A stretch of DNA of 11,099 bases from an uncultured Granulicatella sp. GTDB taxonomy: Bacteria > Bacillota > Bacilli > Lactobacillales > Aerococcaceae. The notes below the pieces were generated by a model that searched no databases, was not told the origin of the DNA, and worked only from the letters and a program-made list of their open reading frames with translations. Below are positions 1 through 6,263 of the stretch, in pieces. The stretch is taken from NCBI GenBank assembly GCA_937891475.1, contig CALATC010000171.1, forward strand, positions 1-11,099, given 5' to 3'. The stretch's first letter is position 1, and each line of letters opens with the position of its first letter. The translations under genes and the position numbers were made by a program.

Positions 1-123
1 GAATATGAATTAGGAATTTATCCAATGGAAAAAACAGATATAGTTGAAATCGATAATTTAGAAGAATTATTAGAGTTAGATCCAAGTTATCAAAGTATCT
101 TGGATGAAGGTGAGGAAGTTTAA
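1..123 (+). CDS. C-terminal fragment of a probable nucleotidyltransferase (LicC-like phosphocholine cytidylyltransferase?)
   Basis: Only the last 40 codons and the TAA stop (121-123) are present; the gene begins upstream of the window. The fragment ends in an acidic segment containing VEIDNLEELLELDPSYQ. A closing 'EID..EEL...D.SY' element is typical of the C-terminal ends of small sugar-phosphate or phosphocholine nucleotidyltransferases, where it follows the catalytic Rossmann-like domain. No catalytic residue is visible, so function rests on this tail and on the neighbour: a BCCT transporter starts one base after the stop, which implies translational coupling. If the gene is LicC-like, it would make CDP-choline for phosphocholine decoration of surface polymers. 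The reading frame is certain; the function is inference. Another nucleotidyltransferase of the same fold is the main alternative. Confidence 0.6.
   Translation, partial: EYELGIYPMEKTDIVEIDNLEELLELDPSYQSILDEGEEV
107..118 (+). promoter_or_regulatory. Ribosome binding site that decides the BCCT transporter start
   Basis: AAGGTGAGGAAG lies inside the 3' end of the upstream gene, about 9 bases before the ATG at 125. It supports that ATG over the in-frame ATG at 104, which lies upstream of the motif and deeper inside the upstream gene. Confidence 0.7.
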
Positions 124-124
124 T

Positions 125-1639
125 ATGCAAAAAAGATTACATCAAGAAATTGACTGGGTATCTACTATAGTACCTTTATTAGGAGTTTTATTACTAGGGG
201 TTCTATTTTTAGTCATTCCAGAACAATCATCATTAATTTTAAGTGGGATTCGTACTTGGCTAGGAGATCAATTTAGTATTTATTATGCACTTTTAGGTGT
301 GGGAATTTTTAGTTGTAGTATGTATGTTGCCTTTTCAAAATATGGGTCTATTGTTTTAGGAAAAGGGGAAAAGCCTGAATATACGTCTTTCCAATGGGGA
401 GTGATGATTTTTACTTCTACCATGGCGGCAGATATATTATTCTATTCTTTATGTGAATGGGCGTTATATGCCAATGAAGATTATGTCGCTCAATTAGGAG
501 GCATTCAAAGATGGGCTCCTACATTCCCATTATTCCACTGGGGACCAATTGCTTGGGGATTTTATATTATGTTAGCAGTAGCATTTGGATTTATGTTACA
601 TGTCCGTAAAGTTGAAAAACAAAAATTCTCTGAAGCTTGTCGTCCTATTTTAAAAGATAAAGTAGATGGTTGGATGGGGAAAGTCATTGACTTAATTGCA
701 ATTTTTGCTTTGATTGCTGGAACTGCAACAACTTTCTCATTAGCAACTCCTTTATTATCAGCAGCAATGGGACATGTTTTTGGATTTGAAAACTCAACTG
801 GAGCAACAATTGTTATTTTATTATTAATTGCGTTAGTTTATACTTCAACAGTGCTATTAGGAATGGAAGCTGTCTCTAAATTAGCGACTTATTGTTCATA
901 TTTATTCTTTGCTTTATTAGCTTATTTCTTATTTGCAGGTGGAGAAACAGTTTATATTTTAGAAACGGGATTTAGTTCTATTGGGAATTTAGCGCAAAAC
1001 TTTATTGGATTATCAACTTGGTTAGATCCATTGCGTGAAACATCATTCCCTCAAAAATGGACAATTTATTATTGGGCTTATTGGATGGTTTGGTGTGTAG
1101 CAACTCCATTCTTTATTGGTAGTATTAGTAAAGGACGTACGATTAAGCAAACTATTTTAGGGGCTTATTCTTGGGGAATTGCTGGAACATTTACTTCATT
1201 TATTATTTTAGGAAACTATGGTTTAGCACAACAATTAAAACATGGTTTAGATATTTCTAGTGGATTAGTAACAGATAATCCAGATTATGCAGGAATTATT
1301 TTGAAAATTTTTGATACAATGCCTTTAAGTCAATTAGGGTTAATTTTATTAGCTGTGACAATGGTTGCTTTTTATGCGACAACATTTGATGCGTTAACTT
1401 TAGTGATTTCTGCTTATTCTTATAAGACATTAGAAGATACGCATGATTCTGATAAACGTGTTCGTATGTTCTGGGCAGTAGTGTTTATTATTTTACCGAT
1501 TGCTTTAATTTTCTCAGAAAATTCAATGTATAATTTACAATCTGTTGCGATTATTGCAGCATTCCCAATTGGTTTAATTATTATTCTAATTGTGGCAAGT
1601 TTCTTAAAAGACTTGAAAGCTTACGAGAAAGAGATGTAA
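125..1639 (+). CDS. BCCT-family (betaine/choline/carnitine) transporter
   Basis: A 504-residue inner-membrane protein with about 12 hydrophobic segments, the size of the BCCT core. Segment 4 carries FHWGPIAWGFY (136-147); its W139, W144 and Y147 have the same spacing as the BetP aromatic cage W189/W194/Y197. Segment 8 carries the family signature WTIYYWAYWMVW (312-323) followed by ISKGRT, with W317, W320 and W323 kept and Tyr at 319 where BetP has Trp. The glycine-rich segment 3 motif of BetP (GMGIG) reads TMAAD (99-103); Asp103 falls where proton-coupled choline carriers such as BetT have Asp. The C-tail is short, without a long osmosensory extension. It sits one base after a probable nucleotidyltransferase gene, so choline uptake for phosphocholine metabolism is the best guess. 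Family assignment is firm; substrate and coupling ion are inferred. Confidence 0.93.
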   Translation: MQKRLHQEIDWVSTIVPLLGVLLLGVLFLVIPEQSSLILSGIRTWLGDQFSIYYALLGVGIFSCSMYVAFSKYGSIVLGKGEKPEYTSFQWGVMIFTSTMAADILFYSLCEWALYANEDYVAQLGGIQRWAPTFPLFHWGPIAWGFYIMLAVAFGFMLHVRKVEKQKFSEACRPILKDKVDGWMGKVIDLIAIFALIAGTATTFSLATPLLSAAMGHVFGFENSTGATIVILLLIALVYTSTVLLGMEAVSKLATYCSYLFFALLAYFLFAGGETVYILETGFSSIGNLAQNFIGLSTWLDPLRETSFPQKWTIYYWAYWMVWCVATPFFIGSISKGRTIKQTILGAYSWGIAGTFTSFIILGNYGLAQQLKHGLDISSGLVTDNPDYAGIILKIFDTMPLSQLGLILLAVTMVAFYATTFDALTLVISAYSYKTLEDTHDSDKRVRMFWAVVFIILPIALIFSENSMYNLQSVAIIAAFPIGLIIILIVASFLKDLKAYEKEM

Positions 1640-1640
1640 T
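1613..1640 (+). promoter_or_regulatory. Candidate promoter inside the 3' end of the BCCT gene
   Basis: TTGAAA (1613-1618) and TGTAAT (1635-1640) are separated by 16 bases, each matching the sigma-A consensus at 5 of 6 positions. Initiation would fall near 1647, at the first base pairs of the outer stem of the structured element that follows. In AT-rich DNA such matches arise by chance, so this is a prediction. Confidence 0.35.
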
Positions 1641-1644
1641 GTTT

Positions 1645-1787
1645 TAGACTTCCTAAGGAATAGTAGTATTAGGACGCCAGCAAACCTTCGGTTTCATGGC
1701 TAAAATTCGAGCCTTGGGTCTCGAATTTACCTGTCATATAAGCCGAGGTTTCGGCTTATATGACCCATACTACTATTGGAAAGTCTA
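1645..1787 (+). other. Structured inverted-repeat element, predicted four-way-junction RNA
   Basis: The outer stem pairs TAGACTT (1645-1651) with AAGTCTA (1781-1787) and AATAGTAGTAT (1659-1669) with ATACTACTATT (1767-1777), with a small asymmetric bulge between them. Three hairpins fill the interior. Arm 1 is GCCA/TGGC (1676-1679/1697-1700) with inner AAACC/GGTTT (1682-1686/1690-1694). Arm 2 is AAATTCGAG/CTCGAATTT (1703-1711/1720-1728). Arm 3 is a perfect 14-bp stem, 1733-1746/1751-1764, with a GGTT loop. Linkers between arms are 2 to 6 bases. No credible reading frame occupies the element. It could be a small RNA, a leader for cvfB, or a short MITE-like repeat. I do not recognise a known RNA family. 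Pairing was found by eye, without energy calculation. Confidence 0.6.
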
Positions 1788-1819
1788 TGTTGGTGTGTTC
1801 ATTCTAATAAGAGACGTTT

Positions 1820-1852
1820 AAAAAAATTGAGACTTTGGTCTCGATTTTTTTT
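1820..1852 (+). terminator. Intrinsic terminator after the BCCT transporter and structured element
   Basis: The stem GAGAC (1829-1833) / GTCTC (1838-1842) has a TTTG loop, is extended by a T-G wobble, a T-A pair and an A-run/T-run, and ends in eight T residues (1845-1852). It would end transcripts of the BCCT gene or of the candidate RNA at 1645-1787. Confidence 0.85.
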
Positions 1853-1855
1853 ATT

Positions 1856-1883
1856 TTGGCTTTTATGAATTCTGTGTTAGAAT
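1856..1883 (+). promoter_or_regulatory. Candidate promoter of cvfB
   Basis: TTGGCT (1856-1861) and TAGAAT (1878-1883) are spaced 16 bases apart, directly after the terminator and about 33 bases before the cvfB ATG. The -10 element is good and the -35 is weak. If used, it gives cvfB a short leader that excludes the structured element upstream. Confidence 0.5.
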
Positions 1884-1915
1884 AGGAATGCTAAATAAGT
1901 AAAGGAGGGAAAGCG

Positions 1916-2776
1916 ATGACAAATGATTTATCTACTATTATTCAAGCTATCGTAACGGATGAAAATGATAAAGCGTACTTTGTTCAAAAACAAGGTGAAA
2001 CGTATCGTATTTCAAAAAATCCCGATGTAACATTAGCCATCGGAGATGTCGTGAAGGGCTTTGTATATGAAAATAGTGATCGTAAGAAAATCATGACCCT
2101 TGATATTCCAGAAGTAACTAATGAAACTTATGGATGGGCAACAGTTACTCAAGTGAGAAAAGATTTAGGCGTATTCGTATCGATTGGATTACCGGATAAA
2201 GATATGGTTGTTTCATTAGATGAATTACCAAACTTAAAAGAATTATGGCCAAAGAAAAATAATCGATTATATGTAACTTTAATTAAAGATAAGAAAAATC
2301 GTACTTGGGCAACAATGGGGGATGGAACAGAGTTAAAAGCCAAATCCATTAGAGCCAATCATACATTAAAAAATAAAGATGTATCTGCTACTGTAACGAA
2401 TGTTAAATTAGTAGGAACATTTTTAATGACAGAAGAAGGGTATCGATGCTTCTTACATCCAAGTGAGCGTTTATATGAACCAACACTTGGGGAATTAGTC
2501 AATGTTCGAGTAATTGGTGTTCGACCAGATGGTGTGTTAAATGTATCCATGAGACCAAGAGCGTATGAAGCAATTGGAGATGATGCAGAAATGATTTTAA
2601 CAATGTTAAGAAATCGTCCAACGCATACATTACCGTATTGGGATAAAACAGATCCAACGATTATTAAAGAAATTTTTGGAATTAGTAAGGGACAATTCAA
2701 ACGTGCGATTGGTTCCTTATTAAAAGCGAAAAAGATTACACAATCAGAAGGATTTATTCAATTAGTGGAAGAATAA
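1916..2776 (+). CDS. cvfB: S1-domain RNA-binding protein, CvfB/YitL family
   Basis: A 286-residue cytoplasmic protein, the usual CvfB length. The family has consecutive S1-type OB folds followed by a winged helix. Here S1-like beta-rich segments cover roughly residues 1-60, 62-140 and 150-215 (for example VTNVKLVGTFLMTEEGYRCFLHPSE and the segment ending GVLNVSMRPR). The C-terminal 60 residues (YWDKTDPTIIKEIFGISKGQFKRAIGSLL...) form the characteristic winged helix, which ends in a Gly-x-Ile strand. CvfB is known in staphylococci as a virulence-related RNA-binding regulator; its exact role in other genera is not settled. The start is clear: AGGAGG at 1903-1908, 7 bases before ATG. It appears to be the first gene of the run leading into fur and xerD. 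No truncation or frameshift is visible. Confidence 0.92.
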   Translation: MTNDLSTIIQAIVTDENDKAYFVQKQGETYRISKNPDVTLAIGDVVKGFVYENSDRKKIMTLDIPEVTNETYGWATVTQVRKDLGVFVSIGLPDKDMVVSLDELPNLKELWPKKNNRLYVTLIKDKKNRTWATMGDGTELKAKSIRANHTLKNKDVSATVTNVKLVGTFLMTEEGYRCFLHPSERLYEPTLGELVNVRVIGVRPDGVLNVSMRPRAYEAIGDDAEMILTMLRNRPTHTLPYWDKTDPTIIKEIFGISKGQFKRAIGSLLKAKKITQSEGFIQLVEE

Positions 2777-2789
2777 TGAGGATTGAAAT

Positions 2790-2796
2790 GGGGGGA
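2790..2796 (+). promoter_or_regulatory. G-rich ribosome binding site that decides the fur start
   Basis: Six G residues followed by A (2790-2796) lie 7 bases before GTG at 2804, a good spacing. The in-frame TTG at 2783 precedes this site, and the ATG at 2813 is about 16 bases away, so GTG 2804 is preferred. Confidence 0.55.
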
Positions 2797-2803
2797 TAAA
2801 TCT

Positions 2804-3256
2804 GTGTTAACAATGGAAGGCATCAAAAAGAAATTGCAAGAAGAGGGGTTTAAATTAACGCCTCAAAGACAAGCAACGGTTGCAATTTTATTAGAAAAAG
2901 AAGATGACCATCTGAGTGCTGAAGCTATATATATGCTTGTTAAGCGGAAATATCCTGATATTGGATTAGCAACGGTTTATCGTACTTTAGAAATTTTAAC
3001 AGATTTAAATATTACTTATCGAGTTGTATTCGATGATGGCTTAGCTCGTTATGATTTAAAACGAGATGAATCGAATCGTTTCCACCATCACTTACTATGT
3101 AATAAATGTGGAAATATTGAAGAAATTCATGAAAACTTATTAGGTGAAGTAGAGAAAATTGTTGAAGAACGATTTCATTTTAAAGTAGAAGATCATCGTT
3201 TAACTTTCCATGGCATTTGTCAAAAATGTAGAGAAGGTGAAACTCATGCAACGTAA
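2804..3256 (+). CDS. fur: Ferric uptake regulator, Fur family
   Basis: A 150-residue cytoplasmic transcription factor that represses iron-acquisition genes when loaded with ferrous iron. The winged-helix DNA-binding domain occupies residues 1-80, with the family opening KLTPQR, DDHLSAE and the recognition helix GLATVYRTLEIL (53-64). The dimerisation and metal domain follows: FHHHLLC (93-99), structural zinc cysteines C99/C102 and C139/C142, and DHRLTFHGIC. As recalled, the pattern resembles B. subtilis Fur (SAEDVYLLVKEK, HFHHHLVC, DHRLTFHGICHRC) more closely than PerR or Zur; the lack of the PerR FDRYDF segment before the His cluster supports this. The GTG start is chosen from the G-rich site at 2790. 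It lies 27 bases after cvfB and overlaps xerD by 11 bases. Regulation by iron is family knowledge; I saw no clear Fur box near it. Confidence 0.88.
   Translation: MLTMEGIKKKLQEEGFKLTPQRQATVAILLEKEDDHLSAEAIYMLVKRKYPDIGLATVYRTLEILTDLNITYRVVFDDGLARYDLKRDESNRFHHHLLCNKCGNIEEIHENLLGEVEKIVEERFHFKVEDHRLTFHGICQKCREGETHAT
3233..3240 (+). promoter_or_regulatory. Ribosome binding site that decides the xerD start
   Basis: GAAGGTGA lies inside the 3' end of fur, with its AAGG core 8 bases before ATG 3246. It supports this start over the in-frame ATG at 3210, which would give a longer overlap with fur and an N-terminal extension (AFVKNVEKVKL) not expected in XerD. Confidence 0.7.
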
Positions 3257-4139
3257 TTTGGATTATTTTGTGGATTCATTAGCAATTCAAGGATTATCTC
3301 AAAATACAGTCATGAGTTATCAAAGAGATTTAATGAAATTTTACCAATTTTTGAAAGAACAACAAATTCAAGATTGGAAAGAAGTCGATTATTCTCTGAT
3401 TGTTTTATTTTTACAAGCTTTAAAACAGGATGGCTATGCGACAAGTTCTACGAGTAGAATGATTAGTTGCTTAAAAAAGTTCTTTAAATTTTTACAACAA
3501 GAACAATTAGTGGAAACAAATCCAGTACAACCACTGAAAGTTCCTAAAACGAGTAAGACGTTGCCGAAAGCTCTAACGGTTGATGAAGTGACACAAGTAT
3601 TAAATTCCTGTGATACTTCAACTGTATTAGGATTAAGAGATAAAGCTATGTTAGAACTCCTTTATGCAACTGGAATGCGTGTTAGTGAGTTAATTACTTT
3701 AAAACTTAGTGACTTGCATTTAGAATTAGGATTTCTTCAAACAATTGGTAAAGGAAATAAACAAAGAATTATTCCAATTGGGCAAGCTGCCACTAATTGG
3801 GTTCAGCATTATTTAACTTATGCGAGAGTAGTGTTAGAGCAGGAATCAAATCCAGTGGAATATTTGTTTCTAAATCATCGTGGAAATGGATTTACAAGAC
3901 AAGGTTTTTGGAAAAATTTAAAGAAAATTGTTCAAGAAGCAGGCGTTCATAAAGAAGTAAGCCCCCATACATTGCGCCATTCATTTGCAACGCATATTTT
4001 AGAGGCAGGGGCTGATTTGAGAATTGTGCAAGAATTATTAGGACATAGCGATATTAGTACGACTCAAATTTATACGCATTTAACAAATGAACGTATGAAG
4101 GAAATTTATCAACAAGCGCACCCACGTGCGAAAAAATAA
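3246..4139 (+). CDS. xerD: Site-specific tyrosine recombinase XerD
   Basis: A 297-residue cytoplasmic recombinase, very close to the 298 residues of E. coli XerD. With a XerC partner it resolves chromosome dimers at dif near the terminus. The N-terminal SAM-like core-binding domain covers residues 1-90 (LDYFVDSLAIQGLSQNTVMSY). The C-terminal catalytic domain, about 107-290, has the complete active set: R145 (ATGMRVSEL), K169 (GKGNKQR), H241 and R244 (HTLRHSFATH), H267 (LLGHSDI) and the nucleophile Y276 (IYTHL). The 11-base overlap with fur indicates translational coupling, and the fur-xerD-deoB-punA order matches B. subtilis, which favours XerD over XerC. Sequence alone separates XerC and XerD weakly; the call leans on context. 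Nothing suggests an integrase of a mobile element. Confidence 0.92.
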   Translation: MQRNLDYFVDSLAIQGLSQNTVMSYQRDLMKFYQFLKEQQIQDWKEVDYSLIVLFLQALKQDGYATSSTSRMISCLKKFFKFLQQEQLVETNPVQPLKVPKTSKTLPKALTVDEVTQVLNSCDTSTVLGLRDKAMLELLYATGMRVSELITLKLSDLHLELGFLQTIGKGNKQRIIPIGQAATNWVQHYLTYARVVLEQESNPVEYLFLNHRGNGFTRQGFWKNLKKIVQEAGVHKEVSPHTLRHSFATHILEAGADLRIVQELLGHSDISTTQIYTHLTNERMKEIYQQAHPRAKK

Positions 4140-4166
4140 AAATTTATACAGAAAGAAGAATGTCAG

Positions 4167-5336
4167 ATGAAATTTAAAAGAATTCACGTAATTGTAATGG
4201 ACTCAGTTGGGATTGGAGAAGCGCCAGATGCTGCTGCATTTAATGATGCAGGTTCTCATACATTAGGCCATATTTCAGAACGAGTTGGTTTAAATGTTCC
4301 AAATATGCAAGCTTATGGATTAGGAAATATTGCGCCATTAAAAACTGTACCTCCAGTTGAAAATCCAAAAGGAAGCTACACTAAATTAGAAGAAGTTTCT
4401 GTAGGAAAAGATACAATGACAGGCCACTGGGAATTAATGGGATTAAATATTAAAACTCCATTTAGAGTATTCCCTGATGGATTCCCTCAAGATTTATTAG
4501 ACAAAATTACAGAATTCTCTGGAAGAAATATTGTATGTAATAAACCATATAGCGGAACAGCAGTTATTGATGATTTTGGGAAACATCAAATGGAAACAGG
4601 CGATTTAATCGTTTATACAAGTGCTGACCCAGTATTACAAATTGCAGCTCATGAAGAAATTATTCCTTTAGAAGAATTATATCGTATTTGTGAATATACA
4701 AGAGAAATTACTAAAGATGATCCATATATGATTGGACGTATTATTGCTCGTCCATATGTAGGAACTCCAGGTAACTTCCAACGTACTTCAAACCGTCACG
4801 ACTATGCATTAAGTCCATTTGGTCAAACAACATTAGATTTCTTAAAAGATAAAGGATTTGATGTTATTGCGATTGGTAAAATTAATGACATTTTCAATGG
4901 TCAAGGAATTACTGAATTTGTTCGTACAAAAAACAATATGGATGGTGTTGATAAATTCGTAGATATCTTGAAAAAAGATTTCACTGGAATGAGCTTCTTA
5001 AACTTAGTAGACTTCGATGCTGCTTATGGACACCGTAGAGATACTGTTGGATATGGTAAAGCATTAGAAGAATTTGATGCACGTATTCCAGAAATTTTAG
5101 AACATATGCATGAAGATGATTTATTAATTATTACAGCTGACCATGGTAATGACCCTACATTCCCAGGAACTGACCATACTCGTGAGTATATTCCAGTGTT
5201 AGCAATTAGCAAATCTCTTCAACATCCAACACGCTTAACTCAAGGACATTTCTCAGATATTGCTGAAACAATTTCTGAAAACTTTGGCGTATCTTCAACT
5301 GGAAACGGACAAAGCTTCTTAAGTGAATTACATTAA
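4167..5336 (+). CDS. deoB: Phosphopentomutase
   Basis: A 389-residue cytoplasmic enzyme interconverting (deoxy)ribose 1-phosphate and 5-phosphate, the step linking nucleoside phosphorolysis to the pentose phosphate pathway or DeoC. It belongs to the alkaline-phosphatase superfamily and is full length. Dimanganese ligands are visible: D12 (VMDSVGIG), D284 and H289 ([12 protein letters not shown]), D325 and H326 (TADHGND) and H337 (GTDHTRE). The phosphorylated threonine is T85 in KDTMTGHWE. The enzyme acts directly with the purine nucleoside phosphorylase encoded next. It starts 27 bases after xerD, within the same run. Its ribosome binding site is weak (AGAAAGAAG, 4150-4158), and an ATG at 4160 in another frame opens a five-codon frame that stops at 4177, overlapping the deoB start; this may lower or couple initiation. 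Identity is secure. Confidence 0.96.
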   Translation: MKFKRIHVIVMDSVGIGEAPDAAAFNDAGSHTLGHISERVGLNVPNMQAYGLGNIAPLKTVPPVENPKGSYTKLEEVSVGKDTMTGHWELMGLNIKTPFRVFPDGFPQDLLDKITEFSGRNIVCNKPYSGTAVIDDFGKHQMETGDLIVYTSADPVLQIAAHEEIIPLEELYRICEYTREITKDDPYMIGRIIARPYVGTPGNFQRTSNRHDYALSPFGQTTLDFLKDKGFDVIAIGKINDIFNGQGITEFVRTKNNMDGVDKFVDILKKDFTGMSFLNLVDFDAAYGHRRDTVGYGKALEEFDARIPEILEHMHEDDLLIITADHGNDPTFPGTDHTREYIPVLAISKSLQHPTRLTQGHFSDIAETISENFGVSSTGNGQSFLSELH

Positions 5337-5343
5337 TATAATT

Positions 5344-5386
5344 GTGGAAATTCAATGAGTTCCATTATTGGATTTCCACTTTTTTT
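5344..5386 (+). terminator. Intrinsic terminator or attenuator between deoB and punA
   Basis: GTGGAAATTCAAT (5344-5356) pairs with ATTGGATTTCCAC (5367-5379) over 13 bp including one G-T wobble, with a 10-base loop and then seven T residues (5380-5386). No convincing promoter fits in the 32 bases left before the punA ATG, so punA and genes beyond probably depend on read-through. Confidence 0.8.
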
Positions 5387-5418
5387 AAATCATCTAAAAA
5401 AAGAGAGGACAGAGTAGC

Positions 5419-6243
5419 ATGACTTTATATGATCAATTACTACATTTAGAACAAACAAAACGATTTTTACAAAACAGTGGAGTTCAAAATATTGATTTTG
5501 GACTAATTTTAGGTTCAGGATTAGGAGAATTAGCAACTGAAGTAGAAAATCCAATTATCTTCAATTACAAAGATATTCCAAACTTTCCAGTATCTACAGT
5601 AGTAGGTCACGCTGGACGATTAGTTTATGGTGAATTATGTGGTAAAAAAGTTTTAATTATGGATGGACGTTTCCATTTTTATGAAGGATATCCAATGGAA
5701 ACAGTTACGTTCCCAATTCGTTTAATGAAATTATTAGAAGTAGAAACAATGATTGTGACAAACTCTGCTGGAGGAAGCAATCCAAACTTTAAACCAGGGG
5801 ACTTAATGCTAATTACAGACCATATTAATATTACAGGTACAAATCCATTAATTGGACCAAATGCTGATAGTTTTGGACCTCGTTTCCCTGATATGTCTCA
5901 TGCTTATCATGTCTATGGACAAGAAGTTGTTCGTAAGGCAGCAAAAGAAGTAGGAGTGCAATTACAAGAAGGAGTTTATACAGGTTTATCTGGCCCAACT
6001 TATGAAACACCTGCTGAAGTTCGTATGGTACAAGTATTAGGTGGGGACGCTGTTGGTATGTCAACTGTTCCTGAAGTGATTATTGCGAACCATTCAGGAA
6101 TTAAAGTTATCGGTATTTCTTGTATTACAAACTTAGCAGCCGGACTACAAGCAAACTTAAACCATGAGGAAGTAGTAGAAACAACTCAACGAGTAAAAGA
6201 ATCATTTAAAGGTTTAGTTCGTAAAGTCATTGAAATTTATTAA
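5419..6243 (+). CDS. punA: Purine nucleoside phosphorylase, trimeric class (PNP I / PupG)
   Basis: A 274-residue cytoplasmic enzyme that phosphorolyses (deoxy)guanosine and (deoxy)inosine to the free base plus (deoxy)ribose 1-phosphate, the substrate of the DeoB encoded just upstream. It belongs to the low-molecular-mass trimeric family. The phosphate site shows S33 (LGSGLGELA), H64 (VVGHAGRLVYG), R84 and H86 (GRFHFYEGYP) and S215. The base and ribose site shows N115, S116 (VTNSAGG), Y195, E196 (GPTYETPAE), M214 (VGMSTVPE) and N238 (CITNLAAG). E196 and N238 are the purine-binding pair equivalent to human E201 and N243, predicting 6-oxopurine preference. The start is clear: AGAGGA at 5404-5409, 9 bases before ATG. 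The terminator-like hairpin at 5344 may set its level relative to deoB. Length is normal for the family. Confidence 0.95.
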   Translation: MTLYDQLLHLEQTKRFLQNSGVQNIDFGLILGSGLGELATEVENPIIFNYKDIPNFPVSTVVGHAGRLVYGELCGKKVLIMDGRFHFYEGYPMETVTFPIRLMKLLEVETMIVTNSAGGSNPNFKPGDLMLITDHINITGTNPLIGPNADSFGPRFPDMSHAYHVYGQEVVRKAAKEVGVQLQEGVYTGLSGPTYETPAEVRMVQVLGGDAVGMSTVPEVIIANHSGIKVIGISCITNLAAGLQANLNHEEVVETTQRVKESFKGLVRKVIEIY

Positions 6244-6263
6244 TTAGAATAGGAGTAGAGAAA

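Noticed and set aside
1645..1787. Cloverleaf-like fold considered as a tRNA or tmRNA
   Set aside because: It is about twice tRNA length, has no T-loop GTTCRA box, no anticodon-arm spacing and no CCA end; the arms are too long and perfect.
2149..2700. Two reverse-strand open frames inside cvfB
   Set aside because: They lie antisense to a well-conserved gene, have no ribosome binding site, and show no recognisable protein features.
2804..3256. PerR or Zur instead of Fur
   Set aside because: The segment before the His cluster and the C-terminal DHRLTFHGIC pattern resemble B. subtilis Fur, and PerR's FDRYDF-type segment is absent.
3246..4139. Phage or transposon integrase instead of XerD
   Set aside because: Length, all six active-site positions, and the conserved fur-xerD-deoB order fit the housekeeping recombinase; no att-like repeats or phage genes are nearby.
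5337..5418. Purine riboswitch ahead of punA
   Set aside because: The region holds a single hairpin with a T-run; there is no room for a three-way-junction aptamer and none of its conserved loop sequences are present.
5831..6064. Reverse-strand open frame inside punA, leucine-rich
   Set aside because: It is the mirror of the punA coding sequence, with no start signal and no family resemblance.
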